From positions 256,308 through 320,307 of the forward strand of contig CAOKRT010000001.1 in the NCBI GenBank assembly GCA_948471205.1: a DNA stretch of 64,000 nt, in the 5' to 3' direction. Below are positions 51,863 to 57,577 of the stretch, in pieces (position 1 is the stretch's first letter; every line of letters begins with the position of its first letter). The position numbers and the translations under genes were made by a program. The notes beneath the pieces were generated by a model, which did not search any database, had not been told where the DNA came from, and saw nothing but the letters and a program-made list of their open reading frames with translations. The stretch is from an uncultured Oscillospiraceae bacterium (GTDB lineage Bacteria > Bacillota > Clostridia > Oscillospirales > Acutalibacteraceae).

Positions 51863-51911
51863 TTGACATTTTTATTTTATTATAGTATTATTGTATTAGT
51901 TAAGTAATACA
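51863..51911 (+). promoter_or_regulatory. Promoter with GntR-type operator of the ABC operon
   Basis: TTGACA (51863-51868), 17-bp spacer and TATTAT (51886-51891). Immediately downstream lies TGTATTA-N6-TAATACA (51892-51898 and 51905-51911), a perfect 7-bp inverted repeat of the size and position expected for the autoregulatory site of the GntR protein encoded next. Confidence 0.7.
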
Positions 51912-51931
51912 GTTGGAAAGGGGAGGAGATT

Positions 51932-52312
51932 TTGGAATATCGGTTTGACAATGAAAAGCCTATTTATATTCAGCTTGTGGAATATATAAAAAAAGAAATT
52001 ATATCCGGCAGGCTGAAAAGCGGCGAAAAAATACCGTCTGTCCGTGAGCTTGCCGTGCAGGCAAAGGTAAATCCGAATACTGTGCAGAAGGCGCTTGCCG
52101 AGCTTGAACGGTGCGGTCTGATATTTACGGAAAGAACAAACGGAAAATTTGTTACACAAAATACAGATACGATTAAAAATTTCAGAAATGAGCTGATAGG
52201 GGAAAGAGTAAACAGCTTTTTGCATGATATGATTCATATGGGTGTAGGCAAAGAAGAAATTGCCGAATATTTAAAGGAACTGAAAGGAAGGGATCACTTT
52301 GAAACTGCTTGA
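51932..52312 (+). CDS. GntR-family transcriptional regulator, YtrA type
   Basis: A 126-residue regulator: winged helix with PIYIQLVEYIKKEIISGRLKSGEKIPSVRELAVQAKVNPNTVQKAL (recognition helix around VNPNTVQKAL) and a short C-terminal dimerisation helix, the YtrA subfamily layout. It starts at TTG 51932 after GGGGAGGAG. It overlaps the ABC ATPase gene, as in ytr-type operons that respond to cell-envelope stress. Effector unknown. Confidence 0.9.
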   Translation: MEYRFDNEKPIYIQLVEYIKKEIISGRLKSGEKIPSVRELAVQAKVNPNTVQKALAELERCGLIFTERTNGKFVTQNTDTIKNFRNELIGERVNSFLHDMIHMGVGKEEIAEYLKELKGRDHFETA

Positions 52313-52994
52313 ATGTAAAAACTTATATAAAAGCTTCAGCGGAAAAGAAGTATTGAAAAATGTGAATTTCACAATTGAAAACGGAAAAATAATAGGTTTG
52401 CTGGGCAGAAACGGGCAGGGCAAAACAACGTTGATAAAGCTTGTAAATGATTTGCTTGTGCCAACTTACGGCGAAGTGCTTGTAAACGGAAAAAAGCCCG
52501 GCATTGAAAGCAAAAAAGAAATTGCCTATCTTCCGGAACGAACCTATCTTGATAAATCCATGACAGTAAAACAGGCAGTTGTGTATTTCAGTGAATTTTA
52601 TGATAATTTCAATTGCGAAAGGGCATATGCGCTGTTTGAAAAGCTTGATCTTGATGTAAACCAGCGGCTTTCCAAAATGTCCAAGGGTATGCAGGAAAAG
52701 GTTCAGCTTGTTCTGGTTATGTCGCGTGATGCAAGTTTGTATATTCTTGACGAACCGCTTGGCGGGGTAGACCCGGCATCAAGAGATTATATTCTTGATA
52801 CCATTCTTTCAAATTTCTGCGAAGGTGCAAGTGTAATCATTTCCACGCATCTGATTGCAGATATCGAAAGAATACTGGATGAGGTTATTTTTATAGATAA
52901 AGGGCAGATTGTTCTGTGCGAAGGTGCCGATGCGCTCAGAAACAGAGAAAATATGAGTGTGGATGATATATTCAGGAGGATGTTCAGATGCTGA
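52299..52994 (+). CDS. ABC transporter ATP-binding protein (YtrB-like)
   Basis: A 231-residue ATPase: GRNGQGKTT (Walker A), a diverged signature LSKMSKGMQEKVQLVLVMSRD, and LYILDEPLGGVDPASRDYI (Walker B). It starts at TTG 52299 with AAGGGA upstream, 14 bp inside the regulator gene, and overlaps the permease by 7 bp. Transport direction is probably export. Confidence 0.9.
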   Translation: MKLLECKNLYKSFSGKEVLKNVNFTIENGKIIGLLGRNGQGKTTLIKLVNDLLVPTYGEVLVNGKKPGIESKKEIAYLPERTYLDKSMTVKQAVVYFSEFYDNFNCERAYALFEKLDLDVNQRLSKMSKGMQEKVQLVLVMSRDASLYILDEPLGGVDPASRDYILDTILSNFCEGASVIISTHLIADIERILDEVIFIDKGQIVLCEGADALRNRENMSVDDIFRRMFRC

Positions 52995-53782
52995 TTAAAT
53001 TACTGAAATATGATTTAAAGTGGATATATAAGGTGGTGGCAGTGTTTTATTGCCTGTCGCTGTTTTTTTCGGTTACGTCATTTTGTTTTTCAAAGGTAGA
53101 AAATTCTGCGCTCTTTTCAGGACTTTATACTTTTTCAAATGCTTTTGCCATTGCCATGGTGGTAAACGGTGTTATTAACAGTATAATCAGGGCATGGGTC
53201 AGATTCAGAAACAATATATATAAGGATGAATCTTACCTCACGCATACACTGCCCGTTTCGTTAAATCTTATTTATTTATCCAAGGTGCTTTCGGCAGTAA
53301 TATGTATATTTACATCCACGGCTGTTGCGGCAGGCTGCCTTGTTATTTGTTTTTGGAACAATAACAGTATTGTTGATTATCTGAAAACAATGCTTGAATC
53401 CGCGGCCGGTTCCTTTAATCTTTCTGCAGGAAGTTTGTTTGCCGCTTTATTTTTTGAAATCTTTCTTCAGCTTGTGTTTATTTTGCTTTTGGGATATAAC
53501 GGCATGATTTTAGGGCACAGATCCGGCAGAAACAAAATGGTAACCAGTATTATTGTGGGTTTTGCAATGTATACGGTATCCAACACGGTTACCGTTCTGC
53601 TTATTTTTGCAGCAGGCTTGTTTGATGACGGAATTATGAATTTAATTGAAACATCAGATACTGTTGACATTTCAGCCGTGAAAACTGTTTTGCTTTTTGC
53701 ACTGATTTTATATGCTGTATATAACGCTGTTTTTTATATTATGGGAAGCAGGCTTCTGAAAAAAGGCGTTGACGTTGAATAA
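52988..53782 (+). CDS. ABC-2-type transporter permease
   Basis: A 264-residue membrane protein with about six hydrophobic segments (for example VVAVFYCLSLFFSVTSFCF and VLLFALILYAVYNAVFYIMG). It belongs with the ATPase immediately upstream in a GntR-ATPase-permease operon. The substrate is not apparent; peptide or lipid export related to envelope stress is possible. Confidence 0.82.
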   Translation: MLIKLLKYDLKWIYKVVAVFYCLSLFFSVTSFCFSKVENSALFSGLYTFSNAFAIAMVVNGVINSIIRAWVRFRNNIYKDESYLTHTLPVSLNLIYLSKVLSAVICIFTSTAVAAGCLVICFWNNNSIVDYLKTMLESAAGSFNLSAGSLFAALFFEIFLQLVFILLLGYNGMILGHRSGRNKMVTSIIVGFAMYTVSNTVTVLLIFAAGLFDDGIMNLIETSDTVDISAVKTVLLFALILYAVYNAVFYIMGSRLLKKGVDVE

Positions 53783-53822
53783 AAAAAGCATAACCGCCGT
53801 TTATCGGCGGTTATGCTTTTTC
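53783..53822. terminator. Bidirectional terminator between the permease and a minus-strand small gene
   Basis: A 16-bp stem, AAAAGCATAACCGCCG with CGGCGGTTATGCTTTT around TTTAT, flanked by As and Ts, separates convergent genes. Confidence 0.95.
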
Positions 53823-53824
53823 TG

Positions 53825-54058
53825 TTATGCCGGCTCAAAATCCACTTCGTCACGCAGGCACATATCCAGCCCGAATAAATCGTTTACCAGTGCATCCATG
53901 TTGCGTATGCTTTCGTCCAGCAGAAACAGCACATATGTATTATCGTCATAGCTGTCTATTTTTTCCATGGTCATCTGTGCAAGCAAAACATTCTTTTTAA
54001 ATCCGTTTTCGATTCTTTCAAGCTGTGCCAGGTTGTGGCGGCTTATTATTTTAGGCAT
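53825..54058 (-). CDS. Small hypothetical protein at the island edge
   Basis: A 77-residue acidic protein of mostly helical composition (HNLAQLERIENGFKKNVLLAQMTMEKIDS, of which no part is a known motif to me) with GGAAG well spaced upstream on the minus strand. It lies beside the first ncRNA promoter, which points away from it. No family recognised. Confidence 0.55.
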   Translation of the reverse strand: MPKIISRHNLAQLERIENGFKKNVLLAQMTMEKIDSYDDNTYVLFLLDESIRNMDALVNDLFGLDMCLRDEVDFEPA

Positions 54059-54131
54059 ATTTTTTTCTTCCTTTCAAATTAAAAAGATTCAAACACTTGA
54101 AATATGCCCCGTTATGCCGTATAATAAATTT

Positions 54132-54215
54132 ACAGCACTGGGACTATCTCAGTGTTTGTGGGTAAAAGGCTCTGTATCGTATTTTGACCGATGTGATGCA
54201 GAGTTCTTTTTTATT
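54132..54215 (+). ncRNA. Island small RNA, copy 1
   Basis: Promoter TTGAAA (54097-54102), 17-bp spacer, TATAAT (54120-54125). The RNA has hairpin 1, CACTGGGA with TCTCAGTG (54136-54143, 54147-54154), and terminator hairpin CTCTGTAT with ATGCAGAG (54170-54177, 54196-54203) followed by Ts. Copies at 54788 and 55605 keep both hairpins with different bases, so the structure is under selection. No frame with a ribosome binding site is present. Confidence 0.7.
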
Positions 54216-54387
54216 TATGCAGACTTTCAAAACAATCATATACCAGTTTACGAATACATTCAGATTTGCTTAGACTGAGCTTTTCGGCGCAAAAATCAAG
54301 TACACGCATGTCATCATCATTCATTCTTATATGAAGCATATGTTCTTTTGCATTTTCTGTTTTGGGTCTGCCTGTTTTAGGTGACAT
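54211..54387 (-). CDS. Ribbon-helix-helix protein, paralogue 1
   Basis: A 58-residue protein: basic arm MSPKTGRPKTENAKEH, beta strand MLHIRMN, then helices DDDMRVLDFCAEKLSLSKSECIRKLV, the plan of small CopG/Arc-like regulators. GAGGTG precedes the ATG. Its 3' end overlaps the terminator of ncRNA copy 1, which converges on it. A strong promoter with a direct-repeat operator lies upstream, and tandem repeats lie behind that. Paralogue at 54862-55041. Confidence 0.8.
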   Translation of the reverse strand: MSPKTGRPKTENAKEHMLHIRMNDDDMRVLDFCAEKLSLSKSECIRKLVYDCFESLHK

Positions 54388-54405
54388 AAATTCACCTCGC
54401 TTTCT

Positions 54406-54446
54406 GTCACTACATTAATTATAATGGCGTAACTACAAAAAGTCAA
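54406..54446 (-). promoter_or_regulatory. Promoter and direct-repeat operator of RHH paralogue 1
   Basis: On the minus strand TTGACT, 17-bp spacer, perfect TATAAT (plus positions 54446 to 54418). The octamers GTCACTAC (54406-54413) and GTAACTAC (54429-54436), 23 bp apart in plus orientation, flank the -10 and are likely binding sites for the encoded RHH protein. Confidence 0.65.
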
Positions 54447-54475
54447 TAGCAAATAAGAAATTATTTGAAAATACA

Positions 54476-54690
54476 TTATTCGACATTATACAACAGAACC
54501 GTCATACGTTATTCGACGTTTCTCTACAAAGCTATTATACATAATTCGACGTTTCTCTACGATACTGTTAAACATTATTCGACGTTCTTCTACAGAACCG
54601 TCATACATAATTCGACATTACTTTACAGATGCCATACAATATTCGACATTTCCTTGCGGAAACCATACATTGTTCGACATTTCTCTGCAA
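54476..54690. repeat. Tandem repeat array A (7 units, period 33 then 31 bp)
   Basis: TTCGAC recurs at 54479, 54512, 54545, 54578, 54611, 54642 and 54673, giving spacings of 33, 33, 33, 33, 31 and 31. Each unit also keeps TTTCTCTACA- and GTCATACAT-like segments. Four of seven cores are TTCGACA, the complement of the Spo0A-box heptamer TGTCGAA; three are TTCGACG. The array sits behind the promoter of RHH paralogue 1. Confidence 0.85.
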
Positions 54691-54787
54691 AATCAAACAG
54701 CTTCTTGTATCGGATAAATATTTTTTCATTACAATTAAAAAGTTTCAAACACTTGAAATAAACCCATTGTTACCGTATAATAGATTT

Positions 54788-54867
54788 ACAGCATGGGGGA
54801 TTATCCCTGTGTTTGCAGGCAAGGTACTGTGTATGTTTTGACGAGAATGCACAGTATCTTTTTATTT
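54788..54867 (+). ncRNA. Island small RNA, copy 2
   Basis: Promoter TTGAAA (54753-54758), 17-bp spacer, TATAAT (54776-54781). Hairpin 1 starts CATGGGGG and closes with TCCCTGTG (54792-54799, 54804-54811, with G-U pairs). The terminator stem is TACTGTG with CACAGTA (54825-54831, 54850-54856), then Ts. Loop sequence TTTTGAC is shared with copy 1. It converges on RHH paralogue 2. Confidence 0.7.
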
Positions 54868-55041
54868 ATTCACCTGTTCATAAAGCAAGTCAATTCCTTT
54901 TTCAATCACTTCAGTTCTTGAAAGATTCATATAATCTGCCAATTCGCATAGCTTATTAGATGTATCCTCTGTAATCCGTAACTGTAAGCTGATGTTTTTT
55001 GACTTGCCCATTTTAGGTGGTCTGCCTGTTCGCGGGCTCAT
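54862..55041 (-). CDS. Ribbon-helix-helix protein, paralogue 2
   Basis: A 59-residue protein with MSPRTGRPPKMGKSKN basic arm, ISLQLRIT strand and helices EDTSNKLCELADYMNLSRTEVIEKGIDLL. The arm and fold match paralogue 1, while the helices have diverged. GAGGTGAGG precedes the ATG. Same convergent arrangement with ncRNA copy 2 and same upstream repeat array. Confidence 0.8.
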   Translation of the reverse strand: MSPRTGRPPKMGKSKNISLQLRITEDTSNKLCELADYMNLSRTEVIEKGIDLLYEQVNK

Positions 55042-55057
55042 TTCCTCACCTCACTTA

Positions 55058-55099
55058 TGCCACTGCATAAATAATGACATTTGCCATTGCAAAAGTCAA
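55058..55099 (-). promoter_or_regulatory. Promoter and direct-repeat operator of RHH paralogue 2
   Basis: Minus-strand TTGACT (plus 55094-55099) lies 17 bp from CATTAT (plus 55071-55076). Nonamers TGCCACTGC (55058-55066) and TGCCATTGC (55082-55090) repeat 24 bp apart, in the same place as the different repeats of paralogue 1. Confidence 0.55.
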
Positions 55100-55126
55100 T
55101 AGCAAAAAGAATTTTTTGAAAATACA

Positions 55127-55245
55127 TTATTCGACATTACTTTACAGATGCCATACAATATTCGACATTTCCTTGCGGAAACCATACATTGCTCGACATT
55201 TTTCTGCAAAATTAAACAGCTTCTTGTATTGGATAAATTCTTTTT
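55127..55245. repeat. Repeat array B, a near-copy of the end of array A
   Basis: Three cores at 55130, 55161 and 55192 (the last CTCGACA) with 31-bp period. From 55131 to about 55245 the sequence is nearly identical to 54612-54726, so this is a duplication of the distal part of array A. In A the shared block leads into ncRNA copy 2; here it leads into a toxin remnant. Confidence 0.85.
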
Positions 55246-55253
55246 CTTTACAT

Positions 55254-55310
55254 TTGAATGTTGTTATTTTGATAATCATTTTGCTGCTCATTATAAGCAT
55301 AAAAAAATAA
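55254..55310 (+). pseudogene. Remnant of a type I holin-like toxin gene
   Basis: The frame reads NVVILIIILLLIISIKK then stop, the hydrophobic helix plus lysine tail of small TxpA/holin-like toxins. The stop codon lies inside a terminator beginning AATAACCGC, and the sequence CTAACCGCCTATCGGATAGC follows, as is typical downstream of such toxin genes in Firmicutes (from memory). The usual N-terminus and ribosome binding site are missing, apparently replaced by repeat array B. Confidence 0.5.
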
Positions 55311-55347
55311 CCGCCCAACCCTGCAAAAGTTAGCGGTTATTTTTTAA
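55306..55347. terminator. Shared bidirectional terminator of the toxin remnant
   Basis: AATAACCGC (55306-55314) pairs with GCGGTTATT (55333-55341), with an A run before and a T run after. In intact type I modules such a hairpin ends both toxin mRNA and antisense RNA. Confidence 0.75.
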
Positions 55348-55385
55348 CTATAACAGCGGGCTAACCGCCTATCGGATAGCTCCTT

Positions 55386-55560
55386 AAAAAGTCAATCTGT
55401 TTTATAAAAAATATCGTATTATTAATATAATAATTGAACTGTTGATAAAAAGTAGTTCTATGAAGTTTATAGAATGGGGAGAATAAAGTGAATAAACCAC
55501 AAAACCACATACTTTTATAATAGTAAATACAATTTTTATGGATTTAAACAAAGAAAAAAA
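55386..55560. other. AT-rich spacer with a ten-codon remnant frame
   Basis: No gene is seen. GGGGAG precedes GTG 55489, which codes MNKPQNHILL and stops, possibly the leftover N-terminus of a deleted gene. The rest is AT-rich without clear repeats. Confidence 0.35.
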
Positions 55561-55604
55561 TTTAAACACTTGCAATTATTGTTGAGATATTGTATAATAA
55601 ACTT

Positions 55605-55680
55605 GCAGCGCGTTATCTACGCTGTGTCTAACATAAAGGGCTCTGTATTTTGTTTTCGGACGGTACAGAGTTCTTTTTTC
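55605..55680 (+). ncRNA. Island small RNA, copy 3
   Basis: Promoter TTGCAA (55570-55575), 17-bp spacer, TATAAT (55593-55598). Hairpin 1 is CAGCG with CGCTG (55606-55610, 55620-55624); terminator stem CTCTGTA with TACAGAG (55641-55647, 55664-55670) then Ts. There is no RHH gene opposite this copy. Confidence 0.7.
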
Positions 55681-55694
55681 TTTGTTTGTTGTTT

Positions 55695-55762
55695 CCGGAT
55701 ACGGATTATTATTCTTATCACATCACGCTTGATGTTTGATAATATTCAGTCAATATATCCGG
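55695..55762. repeat. Imperfect 68-bp inverted repeat between ncRNA copy 3 and array C
   Basis: CCGGATA (55695-55701) pairs with TATCCGG (55756-55762), and ATCACATCA pairs with TGATGTTTGAT further in. It occupies the place where an RHH gene stands in the other modules; no RHH-like reading frame remains. Confidence 0.55.
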
Positions 55763-55784
55763 TGTCTTTCCTGTTTCATTATCT

Positions 55785-55902
55785 AAGTTCGGCATTTCTC
55801 TGCAACACCGTGATACAGTATTCGACGTTTCTCTACAGAACTGTCAAACGTTATTCGACGTTTCCATACATAAGTCATACAGTATTCGACAGTATTCGGC
55901 AG
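55785..55902. repeat. Tandem repeat array C
   Basis: Cores TTCGGCA (55788), TTCGACG (55821), TTCGACG (55854) and TTCGACA (55885) are 33, 33 and 31 bp apart; an extra TTCGGCA follows at 55895. The unit sequence matches array A. Confidence 0.8.
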
Positions 55903-55934
55903 AATGCTGCAAGGGATTGCTTCCACCTGAAAAT

Positions 55935-56125
55935 AATAAAAGCGGTGACGCTTCAAAGAAGCATCACCGTCGTTTTCAAAAAAATCCGCACATCCGCCGA
56001 AAACTGAAGATAACCTGCGGTTAAAGCAGGTGGGTTTTATCCGCAGTATTTTGTGCTCCCAGCGTCCGCTGTTTTCAGCGGGAGGTCTGCATACCCGTAA
56101 TGCGAGAATAAATCCCTAAAAAAAG
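55935..56125 (-). ncRNA. ssrS: Probable 6S RNA
   Basis: The ~280-bp gap after DUF1292 lacks a reading frame but is rich in stems on the minus strand: CCGCTG-AAAA-CAGCGG, ACCTGC with GCAGGT around TTTAACC, an outer CGCA/TGCG closure, and a 12-bp terminator (55943-55954 with 55958-55969) with a T tail. The order of elements, including a GTTTTCGGCGGATGTGCGG 3' segment, resembles Firmicutes 6S RNA as I remember it. 6S RNA binds the sigma-A holoenzyme. Without a covariance-model search this stays tentative; another structured RNA is possible. Confidence 0.5.
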
Positions 56126-56189
56126 ATTGTTCGGGTTATTAAAGCTTTCGGTTGTCGAGATGCACAGACTGTAAACATAACATTATGAT

Positions 56190-56507
56190 TTACTGCTCAG
56201 GTTCAAAATATTCAACATCAAATTTTTCTTCAACCTTCGCCATCAGAATATCTGAAATCTGTTCGTATTCCATTTCGTCTTCGATTTCGGCAAGGTATTC
56301 TTCGCCGTTTTCTTCAAGTACTTTCAGAATAACCACTTCGTAATCCGCTTCAACAATTTCTTCGGCGTCATCGCGGTATTCTGTTATAGCAACATAAACA
56401 TCCTCTTCGGTTTCATATCTTTCAAGAAGCTCAAACAGAATTTCGTTTCCGTTGTCATCCGTAACAGAAATAATGTCCGGTTGGTAAAACTCTTTTTCGT
56501 TATCCAT
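56190..56507 (-). CDS. DUF1292 family protein
   Basis: A 105-residue very acidic protein with ISVTDDNGNEILFELLERYETEEDVYVAI, DAEEIVEADYEVVILKV and a closing EDEMEYEQISDILMAKVEE: the DUF1292 (YrzB-like) pattern. In Firmicutes such genes usually sit with alaS, ireB and ruvX, which are not here. AAAGGACG precedes the ATG on the minus strand. Function unknown. Confidence 0.85.
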   Translation of the reverse strand: MDNEKEFYQPDIISVTDDNGNEILFELLERYETEEDVYVAITEYRDDAEEIVEADYEVVILKVLEENGEEYLAEIEDEMEYEQISDILMAKVEEKFDVEYFEPEQ

Positions 56508-56537
56508 TATTTTTCGTCCTTTCTTTTATCTTATAAC

Positions 56538-56566
56538 ATTATAGCTGTTTCATTCCGTTTCGTCAA
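56538..56566 (-). promoter_or_regulatory. Promoter of the DUF1292 gene
   Basis: On the minus strand TTGACG (plus 56561-56566), 17-bp spacer, TATAAT (plus 56538-56543). Confidence 0.75.
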
Positions 56567-56624
56567 TAGAAATATATGGTTGTAAATATTTGACAATTAA
56601 ATTTAAAAATGTTTAAAAAAACTA

Positions 56625-56653
56625 TTGACAATTAACAAAACGTGTGCTATTAT
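56625..56653 (+). promoter_or_regulatory. Promoter of the minimal-ORF transcript
   Basis: TTGACA (56625-56630), 17-bp spacer, TATTAT (56648-56653). The motif TTGACAATTAA here is also present 35 bp upstream (56590). Confidence 0.75.
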
Positions 56654-56659
56654 AAAGTT

Positions 56660-56705
56660 GAACTTAGAGAGAGAAAGAATTGAAGAAGAATTCTTGGTTA
56701 AGTTC
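56660..56705 (+). other. 5'-terminal hairpin of the minimal-ORF transcript
   Basis: GAACTTA (56660-56666) pairs with TAAGTTC (56699-56705) and encloses AAGAATT/AATTCTT (56675-56681 with 56689-56695). It starts about where transcription should begin, so it may protect the 5' end. Confidence 0.6.
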
Positions 56706-56731
56706 AGATTATGAAAGGAGGCTTTGTCCGA

Positions 56732-56782
56732 TGGTAGATTTAGAACCAGGTCAGACAAACGCCTGCTCAGTATTCAGGTAAT
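56732..56782 (+). CDS. Sixteen-residue leader peptide
   Basis: A very strong ribosome binding site (AAAGGAGG, 9-nt spacing) precedes ATG 56732, coding MVDLEPGQTNACSVFR then TAA. It is the first frame of a transcript with promoter at 56625 and terminator at 57139. No family recognised; it may be a translated regulatory leader or a small functional peptide. Confidence 0.5.
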
Positions 56783-57138
56783 ATAACGGAAAAAGCTGCC
56801 GGCGGCATTGAAATATAAAAGCAATCAATAACGGGCAGCACGCTTTAAAAGTAATTAAAAGTTATAGCAGGAACCGGCAAATGAATACACAGGCGTCTAA
56901 AAAATTGAATTTTATACTATATATAATATAAGCGGCTTTCCCTGCAAAAGTCTGAAGAGGAGATCTTCAAATAAAATAAATTACAGGAGCAGTCCGATGC
57001 ACTAACTAAATTTGCAAACAGAAATGAACAATATTTTTTAAAGTAGGTGGTTCCTTTGTTGAGGAAATTCATTGTATTAGGAAAATAATTGTGAGAGGTT
57101 AGTCCAATGTACTAAGTAAATTAAATATAGAAAAACAG
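56783..57138 (+). other. Non-coding stretch with three minimal reading frames
   Basis: No normal gene fits. ATG-CAC-TAA at 56997-57005 (after CAGGAG), TTG 57059-57088 (MRKFIVLGK, after AGGTGG) and ATG-TAC-TAA at 57107-57115 (after GAGAGG) each have a plausible ribosome binding site. The first and last share AGTCCRATGYACTAASTAAA. The transcript ends at 57167. Confidence 0.45.
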
Positions 57139-57167
57139 CTCCCATTAGAAATAATGGGAGTTTTTTG
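57139..57167 (+). terminator. Terminator of the minimal-ORF transcript
   Basis: CTCCCATTA and TAATGGGAG pair around GAAA, followed by TTTTTT. Confidence 0.95.
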
Positions 57168-57275
57168 TGTTTGAATTCGCAAATGATTGTATACATTTGC
57201 CTGTGCTGTTTTTCAATTCTTGTTCGGCGGTATAAATATCGGTTATAATAACAGGGGAAAGCAAAAGAACACTGC

Positions 57276-57304
57276 TTGACAAATAAAACTATATTTGTTA
57301 ATAT
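57276..57304 (+). promoter_or_regulatory. Promoter of the T-box-valS-folC operon
   Basis: TTGACA (57276-57281), 17-bp spacer, TAATAT (57299-57304). Confidence 0.7.
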
Positions 57305-57310
57305 TATTTC

Positions 57311-57553
57311 AACAGTTGAACGGCATTGATAAAGAGGAGTATTTTTCTGTATGCTTTTCAGAGAGCGGTTGTTTGGTGAAAAACCGCAGGCACTGAAAAA
57401 GAAGGTAGCTTTTGAGCCGGCAGAGTGAACCTGAAAGTAGCCCTGCCCGTATATCTGCGTTAAAGATTTGAGCGGCACTTTTAACAGTGCAATTTGAGTG
57501 GTACCGCGGAAACATATGCTTTCGCCTCAATATGAGGTGAAAGCTTTTTTTAT
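57311..57553 (+). promoter_or_regulatory. T-box riboswitch of valS
   Basis: The leader carries the T-box sequence TGAGTGGTACCGCGG (57495-57509) that pairs with the uncharged tRNA acceptor end, a stem I region with the AGAGAGCGG...GGTGAAAAACCGC motif around 57358, and a terminator GCTTTCGCCTCA with TGAGGTGAAAGC (57518-57544) followed by Ts. Uncharged tRNA-Val should favour antitermination and raise valS expression. The specifier codon was not located with certainty. Confidence 0.93.
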
Positions 57554-57577
57554 TTTTATATTTCAGGAGATGATTAA

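Noticed and set aside
54476-54690. CRISPR array
   Set aside because: The period is only 31-33 bp with a conserved core of about 6-18 bp and variable flanks that are themselves similar. There are no distinct repeat and spacer blocks and no cas genes.
54465-54761. Protein with 11-residue repeats (STFLYRTVI-like)
   Set aside because: The open frame is a by-product of the 33-bp tandem repeat (a multiple of three). It has no ribosome binding site, and the 31-bp units break the phase.
57077-57478. 133-residue minus-strand gene opposite the T-box
   Set aside because: It covers a terminator, the valS promoter and T-box elements, has no ribosome binding site and no recognisable domain.
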